Positions 8,893-16,750 of a stretch of DNA of 64,000 bases are shown here, piece by piece. A model generated the notes under the pieces. The model was not told the origin of the DNA. It saw only the letters and a program-made list of their open reading frames with translations, and searched no databases. Origin of the DNA: an uncultured Verrucomicrobiota bacterium (GTDB lineage: Bacteria; Verrucomicrobiota; Verrucomicrobiia; Limisphaerales; UBA9464); assembly GCA_903939515.1 (NCBI GenBank), contig CAJAHH010000015.1:71058-135057 (forward strand), read 5' to 3'. Numbering within the stretch: the first letter of the stretch is position 1; every line of letters begins with the position of its first letter. Made by a program: the position numbers and the translations under genes.

Positions 8893-9857
8893 AGGGGAAC
8901 TAGAACAGAGTTCTCACCTTGAACGACCCCTCGGAACTCGCGTTTTGAGAGGGGGTTACGCACCCGAATGCTCTGCCCGGGATATCCGTCCTCTAGGGCT
9001 TCGACCTTGGTGGTGATTTCGAGTGTGCCCGCCTGGATCCGGGCATCGACCCAACGGCCCCGGAAGACCACGGTCTTGAGGCGGAGGCTTCGATCGGAAA
9101 AGGCCTGACCCGGAGCCAAGCCCTCGGCCAATTCGTAATCCTGAACCGCTTTGGGCAATGCCTTGAGAATTCCCCGAGAGACCAAAACGTCCCGACGCTC
9201 GAGCACGGTCTCGACCTCGACCAGGGGTTGCCCACGGCGGAGGGCAGCAGCAGCCACCGGCACTTCGCACCAGTGACGGACCTGGATGGGTTGGAACCAA
9301 GAACCGACCGCGTCGCCCCCAACCAGCCCCTCCACCTTGAGAGAAATCAACGACTGGAGGCCCGCGGTGGGTAAATCGAGAAGGCGGATATCCAAGGATT
9401 CGTCGGGGATGGAGACCGAGCGCCAGGGGCGAGAGAGACGCACCTCGATCTCGCCGCCGTTGCGGGCAAATCGGCGCTGAAGTTCTTGGGTAATCTGATC
9501 GCGCACCTCGGCCTCACCCAATTCTCGCATCGCCCGAGAGATCCGGGCCGATTCTGGGCCGGTCCAACGGACGAGCGAAAGATCGACCCCCGCGATGCGC
9601 AATGCCTCGACAACAGAAGTCCGGGAAAGCTGAGACCAGGCACCGACCTGAGGAGCCGGGGCCACGCGGACACGCGGCAGGGCCGGAATTCCCTGGATCA
9701 GGTCCGTGGAAAAGACGCCTTCGGAACGAACCATCGCACCCGTAGCGAAGACCGCGACGAGCGGCTCGGGGGCCGCCACCGTCGGAGCCGAGGCTTGGGC
9801 CGCAAGGGATGCCACCCCCAGCAACAACTCGATCAGGATGGAGAGAGAGAGCTTCAT
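8889..9857 (-). CDS. flgA: Flagellar P-ring assembly chaperone
   Basis: The 322-residue protein has an N-terminal signal peptide (LSILIELLLGVASLAAQASA) and a C-terminal SAF/FlgA domain. The latter contains VAAAALRRGQPLVEVETVLERR at roughly 205-226 and ends YPGQSIRVRNPLSKREFRG, typical for FlgA. It acts in the periplasm to help FlgI polymerise. It is longer than E. coli FlgA (about 219 residues) because of an N-terminal extension. The ATG at 9857 shares one base with the flgG stop (TGATG). Confidence 0.88.
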   Translation of the reverse strand: MKLSLSILIELLLGVASLAAQASAPTVAAPEPLVAVFATGAMVRSEGVFSTDLIQGIPALPRVRVAPAPQVGAWSQLSRTSVVEALRIAGVDLSLVRWTGPESARISRAMRELGEAEVRDQITQELQRRFARNGGEIEVRLSRPWRSVSIPDESLDIRLLDLPTAGLQSLISLKVEGLVGGDAVGSWFQPIQVRHWCEVPVAAAALRRGQPLVEVETVLERRDVLVSRGILKALPKAVQDYELAEGLAPGQAFSDRSLRLKTVVFRGRWVDARIQAGTLEITTKVEALEDGYPGQSIRVRNPLSKREFRGVVQGENSVLVPL

Positions 9858-10639
9858 CAGCGCTTGAGGTTATTGGCCTGACCCATCATTTCGTCGGCCG
9901 CTTGAACCGCCTTCGAGTTCACCTCGTAGGCACGCTGAGCGACGATCATACCGACCATTTCCTCGACGACCTTCACGTTGGACATTTCGAGGTAGTTTTG
10001 AGCGAGACTGCCGAACCCATTCTGGGCCGCATTGCCCTGCTCGGCCTGACCGGAGGCGGTCGTCTCGCGGTACAAATTGCGACCCAAACTCTGAAGCCCT
10101 GCCGGGTTGATGAAGCGGACCAGATTGACCTGGAAGGTCTGATTGCCCTGAGCACCTTGAGTGGTGACGGTCCCGCCGGGTGAAATGGAGACGTCGGTTG
10201 TTCCCGCGGCCACTGCCTGGAACCCGCCCAAGAGAGGCAGTCCATCGCTAGTAACCCAGTTGCCGGTGTTGCTGAGCTTCAACGCGCCGTCGCGGGTGAA
10301 GGCCCGACTGCCGTCGGGCATCTGAACCTCGAGGAATCCATCCCCCTGAATGGCCACGTCGAACTTATTACCGGTGTTGGTGAGTTCTCCGGTGGTGAAA
10401 ACCTTGGCCGTGGCCACCAATTGGGAACCATGACCAATCTGGACTCCGGACGGTGCCAAGTTGCCCGCACCCTGATCGGCTCCGGAAGGCCGCTCGTTCT
10501 GGTACAACAAGTCCTGGAACTCGGGCCGGGATTTCTTGAATCCCGTCGTGTTCACGTTGGCAAGGTTGTTGGAGATCACGTCGAGCTGCGTCTGCTGGGA
10601 CTGCATGCCGGCGGCGGAGGAATAAAGGGCTCGAATCAT
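9857..10639 (-). CDS. flgG: Flagellar distal rod protein
   Basis: This 260-residue protein is a full-length FlgG. The N-terminus MIRALYSSAAGMQSQQTQLD followed by VISNNLANVNTTGFKKSRPE is the rod/hook-family motif. The central AIQGDGFLEVQMPDGSRAFT and the C-terminal EMVGMIVAQRAYEVNSKAVQ complete the signature. It forms the distal rod inside the P- and L-rings and is exported by the flagellar type III machine. It follows flgF by 43 bases. Confidence 0.97.
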   Translation of the reverse strand: MIRALYSSAAGMQSQQTQLDVISNNLANVNTTGFKKSRPEFQDLLYQNERPSGADQGAGNLAPSGVQIGHGSQLVATAKVFTTGELTNTGNKFDVAIQGDGFLEVQMPDGSRAFTRDGALKLSNTGNWVTSDGLPLLGGFQAVAAGTTDVSISPGGTVTTQGAQGNQTFQVNLVRFINPAGLQSLGRNLYRETTASGQAEQGNAAQNGFGSLAQNYLEMSNVKVVEEMVGMIVAQRAYEVNSKAVQAADEMMGQANNLKR

Positions 10640-10682
10640 GGAGGATGGGGTTCGGGGAGGTGTTCTTTAATTTGATTCAGGC

Positions 10683-11444
10683 CTAGTTGGGAGTGCCCCC
10701 GAGGTCATTAATAACCCGCCCCATGCGGTCATCTTGCGTTTGGATGACCTTCTGGTTGGCCTCGAACATGCGCATGGCGTGGATCATGCCGACCATTTCA
10801 GCCACGGCGGAGGTGTTGGATCCTTCGAGCCCGCCACCGCGCAGCGTGGGATTGGGGGCATCGGTCTTCTGCAGCGCCGGATCGGTGGACTTCCAGATGC
10901 CGCCACCGGCCGCCATCAGGCGGTTGGGAGCATTAAAATTAACGACACGCAGCTTGCCACGGGGAGCGGCGCCCTTAGACACGGTGCCATCGGCCGCGAT
11001 GGAGATCGGACCGGGTACGGTGTTATCCAACTGGACGGCCCCACCGTCTGAGAGGACTGGAAAACCCTGCGAAGTCACCAACTGACCAGTCGGCCCGATG
11101 GAGAACTGTCCGTTGCGAGTGTAGCCCAACTCGCCGTTGGGCAACTGCACCTCGAAAAAACCGTTCCCCTCAATTGCGACATGGGTGGGAACCCCAGTAG
11201 CCTGAAACTCACCGGCCGAGAAAACCGTCGAACCCCGGGCATTGGGCAACTGGTAGCGCATGCCGCGGTCGATTTGGCTGCCGGCTTCACCGGGCGGGAC
11301 AAACCCCGAAGCCAGACTAGTAAAGGAGACCTCCGTGCGCTTAAACCCGGGCACCGTCGCGGAGGCCAAGTTCTCGGAAATAGCCTCCTGCCAGCGGGCA
11401 TTGCCCGTCATGGCTGCAGCAGCTTGATAAATTCCGACGTTCAC
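10683..11444 (-). CDS. flgF: Flagellar proximal rod protein FlgF
   Basis: The 253-residue protein is a FlgF/FlgG-family rod component. The start is MNVGIYQAAAAMTGNARWQE (GTG at 11444) with ISENLASATVPGFKRTEVSF following; the box is less canonical (ASATVPGFK) than in FlgG. The core AIEGNGFFEVQLPNGELGYT and the C-terminal EMVGMIHAMRMFEANQKVIQ are clear. Its place as first gene before flgG and its divergent N-terminal box favour FlgF over a second FlgG. It heads a nine-gene operon whose genes are packed with overlaps or short gaps. Confidence 0.9.
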   Translation of the reverse strand: MNVGIYQAAAAMTGNARWQEAISENLASATVPGFKRTEVSFTSLASGFVPPGEAGSQIDRGMRYQLPNARGSTVFSAGEFQATGVPTHVAIEGNGFFEVQLPNGELGYTRNGQFSIGPTGQLVTSQGFPVLSDGGAVQLDNTVPGPISIAADGTVSKGAAPRGKLRVVNFNAPNRLMAAGGGIWKSTDPALQKTDAPNPTLRGGGLEGSNTSAVAEMVGMIHAMRMFEANQKVIQTQDDRMGRVINDLGGTPN

Positions 11445-11455
11445 ACCTGCCGTGA

Positions 11456-11471
11456 AGCATCTGGAGTGCCA
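11456..11471 (-). promoter_or_regulatory. Possible sigma-54 promoter of the flagellar operon
   Basis: On the minus strand TGGCAC-N5-ATGCT gives the GG-N10-GC spacing required by sigma-54. It sits so close to flgF that the transcript would start at about the GTG codon, which weakens the call. An AT-rich tract at 11477-11507 offers an alternative promoter. The remainder of 11445-11796 holds no gene I can support. Confidence 0.3.
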
Positions 11472-11796
11472 CGCGCTTTTTAGGGCATTTTTAAAGGGGT
11501 TTTAATACCTACAGCCTCGAAGACAGGCTCTTTCTCCCCAAGACCCACCGGCAACCCAGACCCCCATCCGGACAACTTTGCCGTGTCATCCGATTTTACC
11601 CCGGGAGACAACAAACCGTTCATCCAGACCCAAATCAAATCCACCCAACGCCTTCGGTACTCATTCGCCACCCAAATCGGAACGATTCATCGGAGGCCAA
11701 ATTCGACACCGCTCGACTCAATGGCTGAACAGGCCCGCCATCGCCAGGAACAGGCCCCTGAATTGAACCAGAAGCGACGCCCACTTCCAGCGAGCT

Positions 11797-11844
11797 CCTT
11801 GGCCAAAAACAATTCAGGCGTCTCCGAAGACCGGAAACGCCTGA
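11797..11844 (-). terminator. Intrinsic terminator of the small Cys-rich gene
   Basis: TCAGGCGT-C-TCCG pairs with CGGA-A-ACGCCTGA (11814-11844), a 12-bp stem with one internal mismatch and a five-base loop. On the minus strand it is followed by a T-rich run (AATTGTTTTTGG), and it lies about 50 bases beyond the stop of the small gene at 11896. Confidence 0.7.
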
Positions 11845-11895
11845 TCGATTGGCCTCTGCGGATTTCGCCCACAGGGTGCAGAGCTGAGGCTCTTT

Positions 11896-12069
11896 TTACT
11901 TCTTGCTGTCCTTCTTGCAGCAAGCGCCGCCCTTGGAGTCGCAGTGGCCCTTTGCCGACTTCGACGACTCATTGGAAGCACCCCGCGGAGAATGCGCTGC
12001 GGAAAGTGCGGTGGCACCGAACACGGCCGAAACCAAAGCGAGAATCACGGACAATTTGAGGGTCTTCAT
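11896..12069 (-). CDS. Small exported Cys- and Lys-rich peptide
   Basis: The 57-residue product starts MKTLKLSVILALVSAVFGAT, a clear Sec signal peptide with likely cleavage after ALSAA. The mature part of about 33 residues has many Ser and Lys and a tail KGHCDSKGGACCKKDSKK with three cysteines and one histidine. I do not recognise a family. The Cys/His-rich tail could bind a metal or thiol, but that is inference. An upstream in-frame ATG at 12111 would only add a polar extension ahead of the signal peptide. The gene is monocistronic with its own terminator. Confidence 0.65.
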   Translation of the reverse strand: MKTLKLSVILALVSAVFGATALSAAHSPRGASNESSKSAKGHCDSKGGACCKKDSKK

Positions 12070-12310
12070 GGCTTGAGTGCGTTTGTTGTTGTGTTGTGTA
12101 TGCAACACCACCCATGACCTGCCGAGGTTTCTGACGGGGTTGCTTGAAGGAATATGACTCCTAAAAGGGGCCTGACAGCAACCATTCCTGTCTGGAAATC
12201 ACCCAATTTTGCTTCACACACCCGTGCACCCGAAGCCCCTTCCGATGAATTCGGATAAGCCCTCGGAAAATTGCCGACTCGCCAGACTCGGTTTCATCCC
12301 CCACCGTCAC

Positions 12311-12713
12311 AGCGTCTTGGAAGGGTGGAGGGTCGCTCGCGGCGCAAGTCGCGGGAGGAAAGTCCGAACTCCATAGGGCGCGGAGCCACGTAACTCCGGT
12401 TAGGCCGGAGATACACGCGGGAGGTCACGACGTAAGGCGTGGCCGACAGACAGTGCCACAGAGAATATACCGCCCGCGCCGAAAGGTACGGGTAAGGGTG
12501 AAAAGGCGGTTTAAGAGACCACCGCCCGCGACGCAAGAAGCGGGGCATGGCAAACCTCTCCGGGAGCAAGACCAAATAGGGGACCTTCGATGCGGCCCGC
12601 ATCGTATCGGCGAAAGTCGATCGGGTTCCGGGTATCGGTCGCTCAGAGAAATGACTCTCTCCCTGGCGCAAGCCAGGAAGACAGAATTCGGCTTACAGCC
12701 CTTCCAAGACACT
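12311..12713 (+). ncRNA. rnpB: RNase P RNA, bacterial class A
   Basis: All universal blocks of class A RNase P RNA are in order: GAGGAAAGTCCGAACTCCAT and AGGGC (12353-12378), CAGTGCCACAGAGAATA (12451-12467), GGTAAGGGTGAAAAGGCGG (about 12490), AAGAGACCACCG (12512-12523), GGCAAACC, then GAGCAAGACCAAATAGGGG (12564-12582) and the closing ACAGAATTCGGCTTAC (12681-12696). The ends pair perfectly as P1 (GTCTTGGAAGGG at 12314-12325 with CCCTTCCAAGAC at 12699-12710). It is the catalytic RNA for tRNA 5' maturation. Exact ends are set from P1. Confidence 0.97.
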
Positions 12714-12774
12714 ATCTCTCCCCCCGACCGGGGCGGGATTCCATAAGCCGATCGACCCAACAGTCCCACCCGGA

Positions 12775-13794
12775 TCACGGCGATGCTTGGATTTGCCGCA
12801 CAATCTCAAAAGCAACATCCAGCGCCGCCTTAGCCTGAGCTCCACTCACCTTCGGCACCTGTCTCTCCCGCACGCAGGCCACGAAGTCCGACAACTCCAG
12901 CTTCAACGGCTCATCCTTATTGATGGGTACCGGTTCCCGAACGATTCGCTTGCCGGCAAACTCACTGACAATCGTCGACTCCTTCGCCGACAACAGCTTG
13001 CGAAGCAACGAGCTCTCCTCCTCGCCGTCCCGCGCCAATCGGTAAAGGAAGCCTTCCTGAACCCGGTAATCGAGGCTGATGTACACCGGATGATCGCCCC
13101 CGCTGAAGACGCGAATCTTGCGCATCCGCTCCGGACTGATGCGGCTGGCCGTGAGGTTGGCCACGCAACCATTGGCGAACCGAAGCCGAGCATTGGCAAT
13201 GTCCTCGCTGCGACTCAGCACCGGGATCCCCACCGCATCCACCGACACCACCGGCGACTTCACAAACGCCATCACCACATCGAGATCGTGGATCATCAGG
13301 TCCAGCACCACCCCAATGTCGGTGCTCCGAGCCGGAAACGGCGACAGGCGATGGCATTCGATAAACTTCGGGAACGGCGCCGCCTGTTCCAAATAGCTAA
13401 ACACCGGGTTGAACCGCTCCACATGCCCCACCTGAAGCACCAGCCCCTTTTCCTGCGCCAATCGAACGAGATCTTGAGCCTGATCCGAATTGTCGGTCAT
13501 CGGCTTCTCGACCAACACATGTCGCCCCAGACTGAGTAACTCGCGAGCGATCGCATGGTGAGTCACCGTCGGAGTCACCACACTGAGAGCATCGCTTACC
13601 TCCGCAGCCTCAGCCACCGAAGCAAAAGCTCGCACCCCCCAACGCGCCGCATGAGTGCGAGCCGCCTCAGGATTGGCATCGAACACCCCGGTAAACTCCG
13701 CCAACCCCGCCTTGGCTAGGTCGGCATAAATACGCGCGTGTTCCTTGCCCAGCGACCCCGTCCCGATCACCGCCACCCGCACTTGGTTCGACAT
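12775..13794 (-). CDS. Gfo/Idh/MocA-family NAD(P)-dependent oxidoreductase
   Basis: From the ATG at 13794 the product has 339 residues. The N-terminal Rossmann fold begins VRVAVIGTGSLGKEHARIYA (residues 5-24), and the family EKP motif is present as HVLVEKPMTD (about 92-101). The C-terminal domain contains a GVVLDLMIHDLDVV segment with the Asp/His pair typical of the catalytic region. It oxidises or reduces a sugar or cyclitol derivative. The substrate is unknown. A longer frame upstream to 13971 lacks homology. The gene is divergent from the metallo-hydrolase at 14078. Confidence 0.9.
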   Translation of the reverse strand: MSNQVRVAVIGTGSLGKEHARIYADLAKAGLAEFTGVFDANPEAARTHAARWGVRAFASVAEAAEVSDALSVVTPTVTHHAIARELLSLGRHVLVEKPMTDNSDQAQDLVRLAQEKGLVLQVGHVERFNPVFSYLEQAAPFPKFIECHRLSPFPARSTDIGVVLDLMIHDLDVVMAFVKSPVVSVDAVGIPVLSRSEDIANARLRFANGCVANLTASRISPERMRKIRVFSGGDHPVYISLDYRVQEGFLYRLARDGEEESSLLRKLLSAKESTIVSEFAGKRIVREPVPINKDEPLKLELSDFVACVRERQVPKVSGAQAKAALDVAFEIVRQIQASP

Positions 13795-13800
13795 ACACCC

Positions 13801-13828
13801 AAGCCTAAGCCGGAACGATTCAGTTGGG
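13801..13828. repeat. Dispersed short repeat, copy 1
   Basis: AAGCCT-AA-GCCGGAACGATTCAGTTGG matches the site at 46863-46887 over 25 bases with one two-base gap. It lies just upstream of the Gfo/Idh/MocA start codon in the divergent promoter region. Confidence 0.6.
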
Positions 13829-14077
13829 AAGAAAGCGACGGCGCAGCGGATTCTTTCCCAAGACGACCAGTAGAGAAAGAAGACCCAGCCCAACTGAGGC
13901 CCCTGCTTGAGGCCCATAATCAGCAAACGACAACGCTCTTGTGGAAGAAGACGTATCCAGCACGACCTCACCCACTCAAAGCGTTCGGCGCAGAGATCCC
14001 TCGGCCTGGAGAATCACTCAATGGATCCCACACGGCGGGCTGGAGTCCGAACCCATGATCAGTAACCTATCCACATT

Positions 14078-15124
14078 ATGTCTCTGCGTCGCTTCGCCCT
14101 GAGCCTAGCCCTCGTCCCGTCCCTCGCTCTTTCCCTCATCGCCGGCAAGTCCGACGGGCGGCTAGACATTTGGTGGTGCGACTCAGACGGCGGTGGTTCC
14201 ACCCTCATCATCACTCCTGCCGGCGAGAGCATTCTCATCGACTCCGGCAACCCCGGCGGCCGCGACTCGGCCCGCATCCTCAAGGTTCTCACCCAGACCG
14301 CGGGTCTCCAACATCTCGATCACCTCGTCATCACCCACCTGCACATTGACCATTTTGGCGGCGCCGCCGAAATCGCCGCCCAAGTACCCATCAAAAACCT
14401 TTGGGACAACGGCCTCACCGACGCCGACCCGGACGGCAACCGCAACTCCACCTGGCCCCTGACCAGCAAGACCTACCGCACCATGCCTGTTGGACAACGG
14501 CATCGCGTCGAACCTGGCATTAGCCTACCGCTGACCAGCGGCAAGACCCCCCTGTCGATACGCTGTGTCATCACCCGTCAGAAACCCGCCGAAGGAGCCT
14601 TTCCGACCCGCAAAGCCGAAGGATCCGCCCCGACCCTCAAAGCCCCGGACACCTCCGACAATGCCAACAGCTCCGCCTGGGTCCTGAGCTTCGGGAACTT
14701 CCGCTTCTTCGACGGCGGCGACCTCACCTGGAACGCCGAAACCCAATTGATCTGGCCGGAAATCCGGCTCCCCGAAGTGGATTTGTATCAAGTCACCCAC
14801 CACGGCCTCGATGTCAGCAACCACCCGCGCCTGCTGAGCGCCCTCAACCCCACCGTCACGGTCATGAACAACGGCGCCACCAAGGGAACCGCCGGCGAAG
14901 TTCTTGCCACGCTGCGCACCCTGCCGCGGCTCGAAGCCCAATACCAATTGCACCGGAACCGCCGGCCTGACGGCGTCACCAACAACATCCCCAACGACTT
15001 CATCGCTAATACAGAAACAGGAACCGCCCACCCCATCCACTGCGCGGTCCTCCCCGATGGCAGCACCTACTCCATCACCCTGCCCGGCCCCGTCACCCGC
15101 ACCTACACCACCCGCCGCCACTGA
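14078..15124 (+). CDS. Secreted metallo-beta-lactamase-fold hydrolase (ComEC-C-like)
   Basis: The 348-residue protein has a signal peptide (LALVPSLALSLIAG) and a metallo-beta-lactamase fold. The metal motif is VITHLHIDHFGG (H87, H89, D91, H92), FFDGGDLTW supplies a bridging Asp, and VTHHGLDVSNH resembles the late His motif of the ComEC C-terminal hydrolase group. The extracytoplasmic substrate might be a nucleic acid or phosphodiester, but this cannot be established here. The gene starts with ATG at 14078, about 280 bases from the divergent oxidoreductase, and precedes gcvH. Confidence 0.85.
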   Translation: MSLRRFALSLALVPSLALSLIAGKSDGRLDIWWCDSDGGGSTLIITPAGESILIDSGNPGGRDSARILKVLTQTAGLQHLDHLVITHLHIDHFGGAAEIAAQVPIKNLWDNGLTDADPDGNRNSTWPLTSKTYRTMPVGQRHRVEPGISLPLTSGKTPLSIRCVITRQKPAEGAFPTRKAEGSAPTLKAPDTSDNANSSAWVLSFGNFRFFDGGDLTWNAETQLIWPEIRLPEVDLYQVTHHGLDVSNHPRLLSALNPTVTVMNNGATKGTAGEVLATLRTLPRLEAQYQLHRNRRPDGVTNNIPNDFIANTETGTAHPIHCAVLPDGSTYSITLPGPVTRTYTTRRH

Positions 15125-15220
15125 CTCGCCTGAGCTTACCTGCGAGCGCAGGGCCGAACCCGCGGAGCCCTTTATTTCTGCTCGCTTCACCACAGCCGTC
15201 CCGTTAATTCCTTCACCAGC

Positions 15221-15607
15221 ATGAGTTCGCAAGTCCCCGCAGATCTGAAATACGCCAAGTCCCACGAATGGGCCCGCATCTCCGGCGACACCGCCGTCGT
15301 CGGCATCACCGACCACGCCCAGCACGAACTCACCGACATCGTCTTCGTCGAACTCCCTTCAATCGGCCGCAAAGTCAAAGCCGGTGAACCCTGCGCCGTC
15401 GTCGAATCCGTCAAAACCGCCAGCGACATTTACTCCCCCCTGTCCGGCGAAATCATCGCCGTGAACAGCACCGCTAGTGACAACCCGGCCTCGGTAAACA
15501 CCGAACCCTATGCCGGCGGTAGCTTCTTTACCCTGCGCCTCTCCAACCCGGCGGAATCCGAGGCGCTCCTGTCGCCTGCTGCCTATTCCCAGCAAATCGG
15601 AGGTTAA
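15221..15607 (+). CDS. gcvH: Glycine cleavage system H protein
   Basis: The 128-residue protein matches GcvH at full length: KYAKSHEWARI near the start, VGITDHAQHELTDIVFVELP, and the lipoylation site VVESVKTASDIYSP with Lys65. The lipoyl arm shuttles the aminomethyl group between the P, T and L proteins. The gene stands apart from gcvT and gcvP, which are not in the window. It ends in a strong hairpin terminator. Confidence 0.97.
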   Translation: MSSQVPADLKYAKSHEWARISGDTAVVGITDHAQHELTDIVFVELPSIGRKVKAGEPCAVVESVKTASDIYSPLSGEIIAVNSTASDNPASVNTEPYAGGSFFTLRLSNPAESEALLSPAAYSQQIGG

Positions 15608-15669
15608 CGAACTCGGGCTCAGACTCGAGCCCGGGCTCACCACCCCATTCATCGAGCGTCAAACCGCCC

Positions 15670-15704
15670 TGAACCACCGGCCTCACCGGTGGTTCAATTG
15701 TTTT
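15670..15704 (+). terminator. Intrinsic terminator of gcvH
   Basis: TGAACCACCGG and CCGGTGGTTCA form a perfect 11-bp stem with a five-base loop (CCTCA), followed by ATTGTTTT. The stop codon of the convergent minus-strand gene (15694-15696) lies within the right arm, so one hairpin probably serves both genes. Confidence 0.85.
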
Positions 15705-15966
15705 CAGGAGCATCCCGCCGCAGACCCACCTTGTCGGCGATGTCATTAAATTCCTCCCGACTCACCTCGTGCAGCTCCTTGCCTCGCTTGGTGAGGTGCT
15801 CGTTGATCTTGATCGCCTTCTCAGTCATCGCCTCGTGAGTTTCCTGAGTACCACCCACGAGCGCGAAGTTCTTGCCCTTGGTCAACCGCTGGTGGCCATC
15901 CGAATCGAGACCCACCCCCAACAGGAGAGCAGGAGCCTTCTTCGAGGGCTTCTTGGAATCTGGCAT
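15694..15966 (-). CDS. Small cytoplasmic protein of unknown function
   Basis: From the ATG at 15966 the product has 90 residues, starting MPDSKKPSKKAPALLLGVGL. It is charged, with a helical centre (EAMTEKAIKINEHLTKRGKE) and a C-terminal segment EEFNDIADKVGL. No membrane segment or enzyme motif is visible. An upstream ATG at 16041 is open but adds unlikely sequence. I do not recognise the family. The clean frame and the shared terminator support a real gene. Confidence 0.65.
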   Translation of the reverse strand: MPDSKKPSKKAPALLLGVGLDSDGHQRLTKGKNFALVGGTQETHEAMTEKAIKINEHLTKRGKELHEVSREEFNDIADKVGLRRDAPENN

Positions 15967-16114
15967 GGCGAGACGGTAGATCGGAAAAAACCCAAGTCGC
16001 CACGGCAAATCTTCAATCGAGTTAAGGCCCAGCCCCGACATTGATTGACTCGATGCCTCTCAAAAAACATTCGATTCACGCAGAAACGAAGCACCGGGCG
16101 ACAACAGCGGAGTC

Positions 16115-16738
16115 ATGAGCGACCCCGTATTCTGGACCGTCCACATCACACAAACCCTAGCGAGTATCGCTATGGCCGTCCTGTCCGCCGATTTTGTTGT
16201 CGGTGTGTTCCACTGGATCGAAGACGCCTACCTCCGCGAAGACTGCCCCCTGCTGGGAGAACTCATCGCCCGGCCCAACATCCTCCACCACTACCGACCT
16301 CGCCATTTCCTTAAACACTCCTGGTTGGACTCCTGTTGGGACCTATGGGTCGTGGCGGCAATCTTCGTCCTCAGCGCATGGGCCCTGGACTCCCTCACGC
16401 CGGCCGTCTGGGTCTTCGCCTGCTTGGTCGGCAACGCCAACCAAATCCACAAGTGGGCCCACCGCAGTCGGCGTGAGAATGGCCCTTGGATAAATCTTCT
16501 CCAAGATCTCAGGATTCTCCAAAGTTCTCGACATCATGCGATCCACCACACAGACCCCAAATCGACTCACTACTGTGTGATCACAGAGCACCTCAACCCC
16601 GTCTTGGAACAGTTGCGATTCTGGACCCATCTGGAGTGCTGGCTGTGGAGAACCTTCCGGATTCGACGCCGCAGCGACACCTCGAACCGACGTCATGGAA
16701 TCACACCCGAATGGATTGTGCGCGCTGAACACGCTTAA
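16115..16738 (+). CDS. carF: CarF/PEDS1-family plasmanylethanolamine desaturase
   Basis: The 207-residue membrane protein has the full motif set of the TMEM189/Kua/CarF family: SADFVVGVFHWIEDAY (24-39), ILHHYRPRHFLKHSW (56-70), GNANQIHKWAHRS (106-118), and SRHHAIHHTDPKSTHYCVIT (138-157) followed by EHLNPVLEQLRFW. The histidine clusters HxxxH (112, 116) and HHxxHH (140-145) would hold the di-iron centre. Hydrophobic segments at about 10-32 and 76-106 anchor it. Characterised members (human PEDS1, Myxococcus CarF) use O2 to introduce the vinyl-ether double bond that turns plasmanyl- into plasmenyl-ethanolamine. It is the first gene of a lipid operon, 12 bases before the LplT-like gene. Confidence 0.88.
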   Translation: MSDPVFWTVHITQTLASIAMAVLSADFVVGVFHWIEDAYLREDCPLLGELIARPNILHHYRPRHFLKHSWLDSCWDLWVVAAIFVLSAWALDSLTPAVWVFACLVGNANQIHKWAHRSRRENGPWINLLQDLRILQSSRHHAIHHTDPKSTHYCVITEHLNPVLEQLRFWTHLECWLWRTFRIRRRSDTSNRRHGITPEWIVRAEHA

Positions 16739-16750
16739 ACCCCGCCTCGA

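Noticed and set aside
11583-12059. A 158-codon plus-strand frame between flgF and rnpB
   Set aside because: Its composition is random-like and it runs through the terminator hairpin and opposite the small exported peptide gene.
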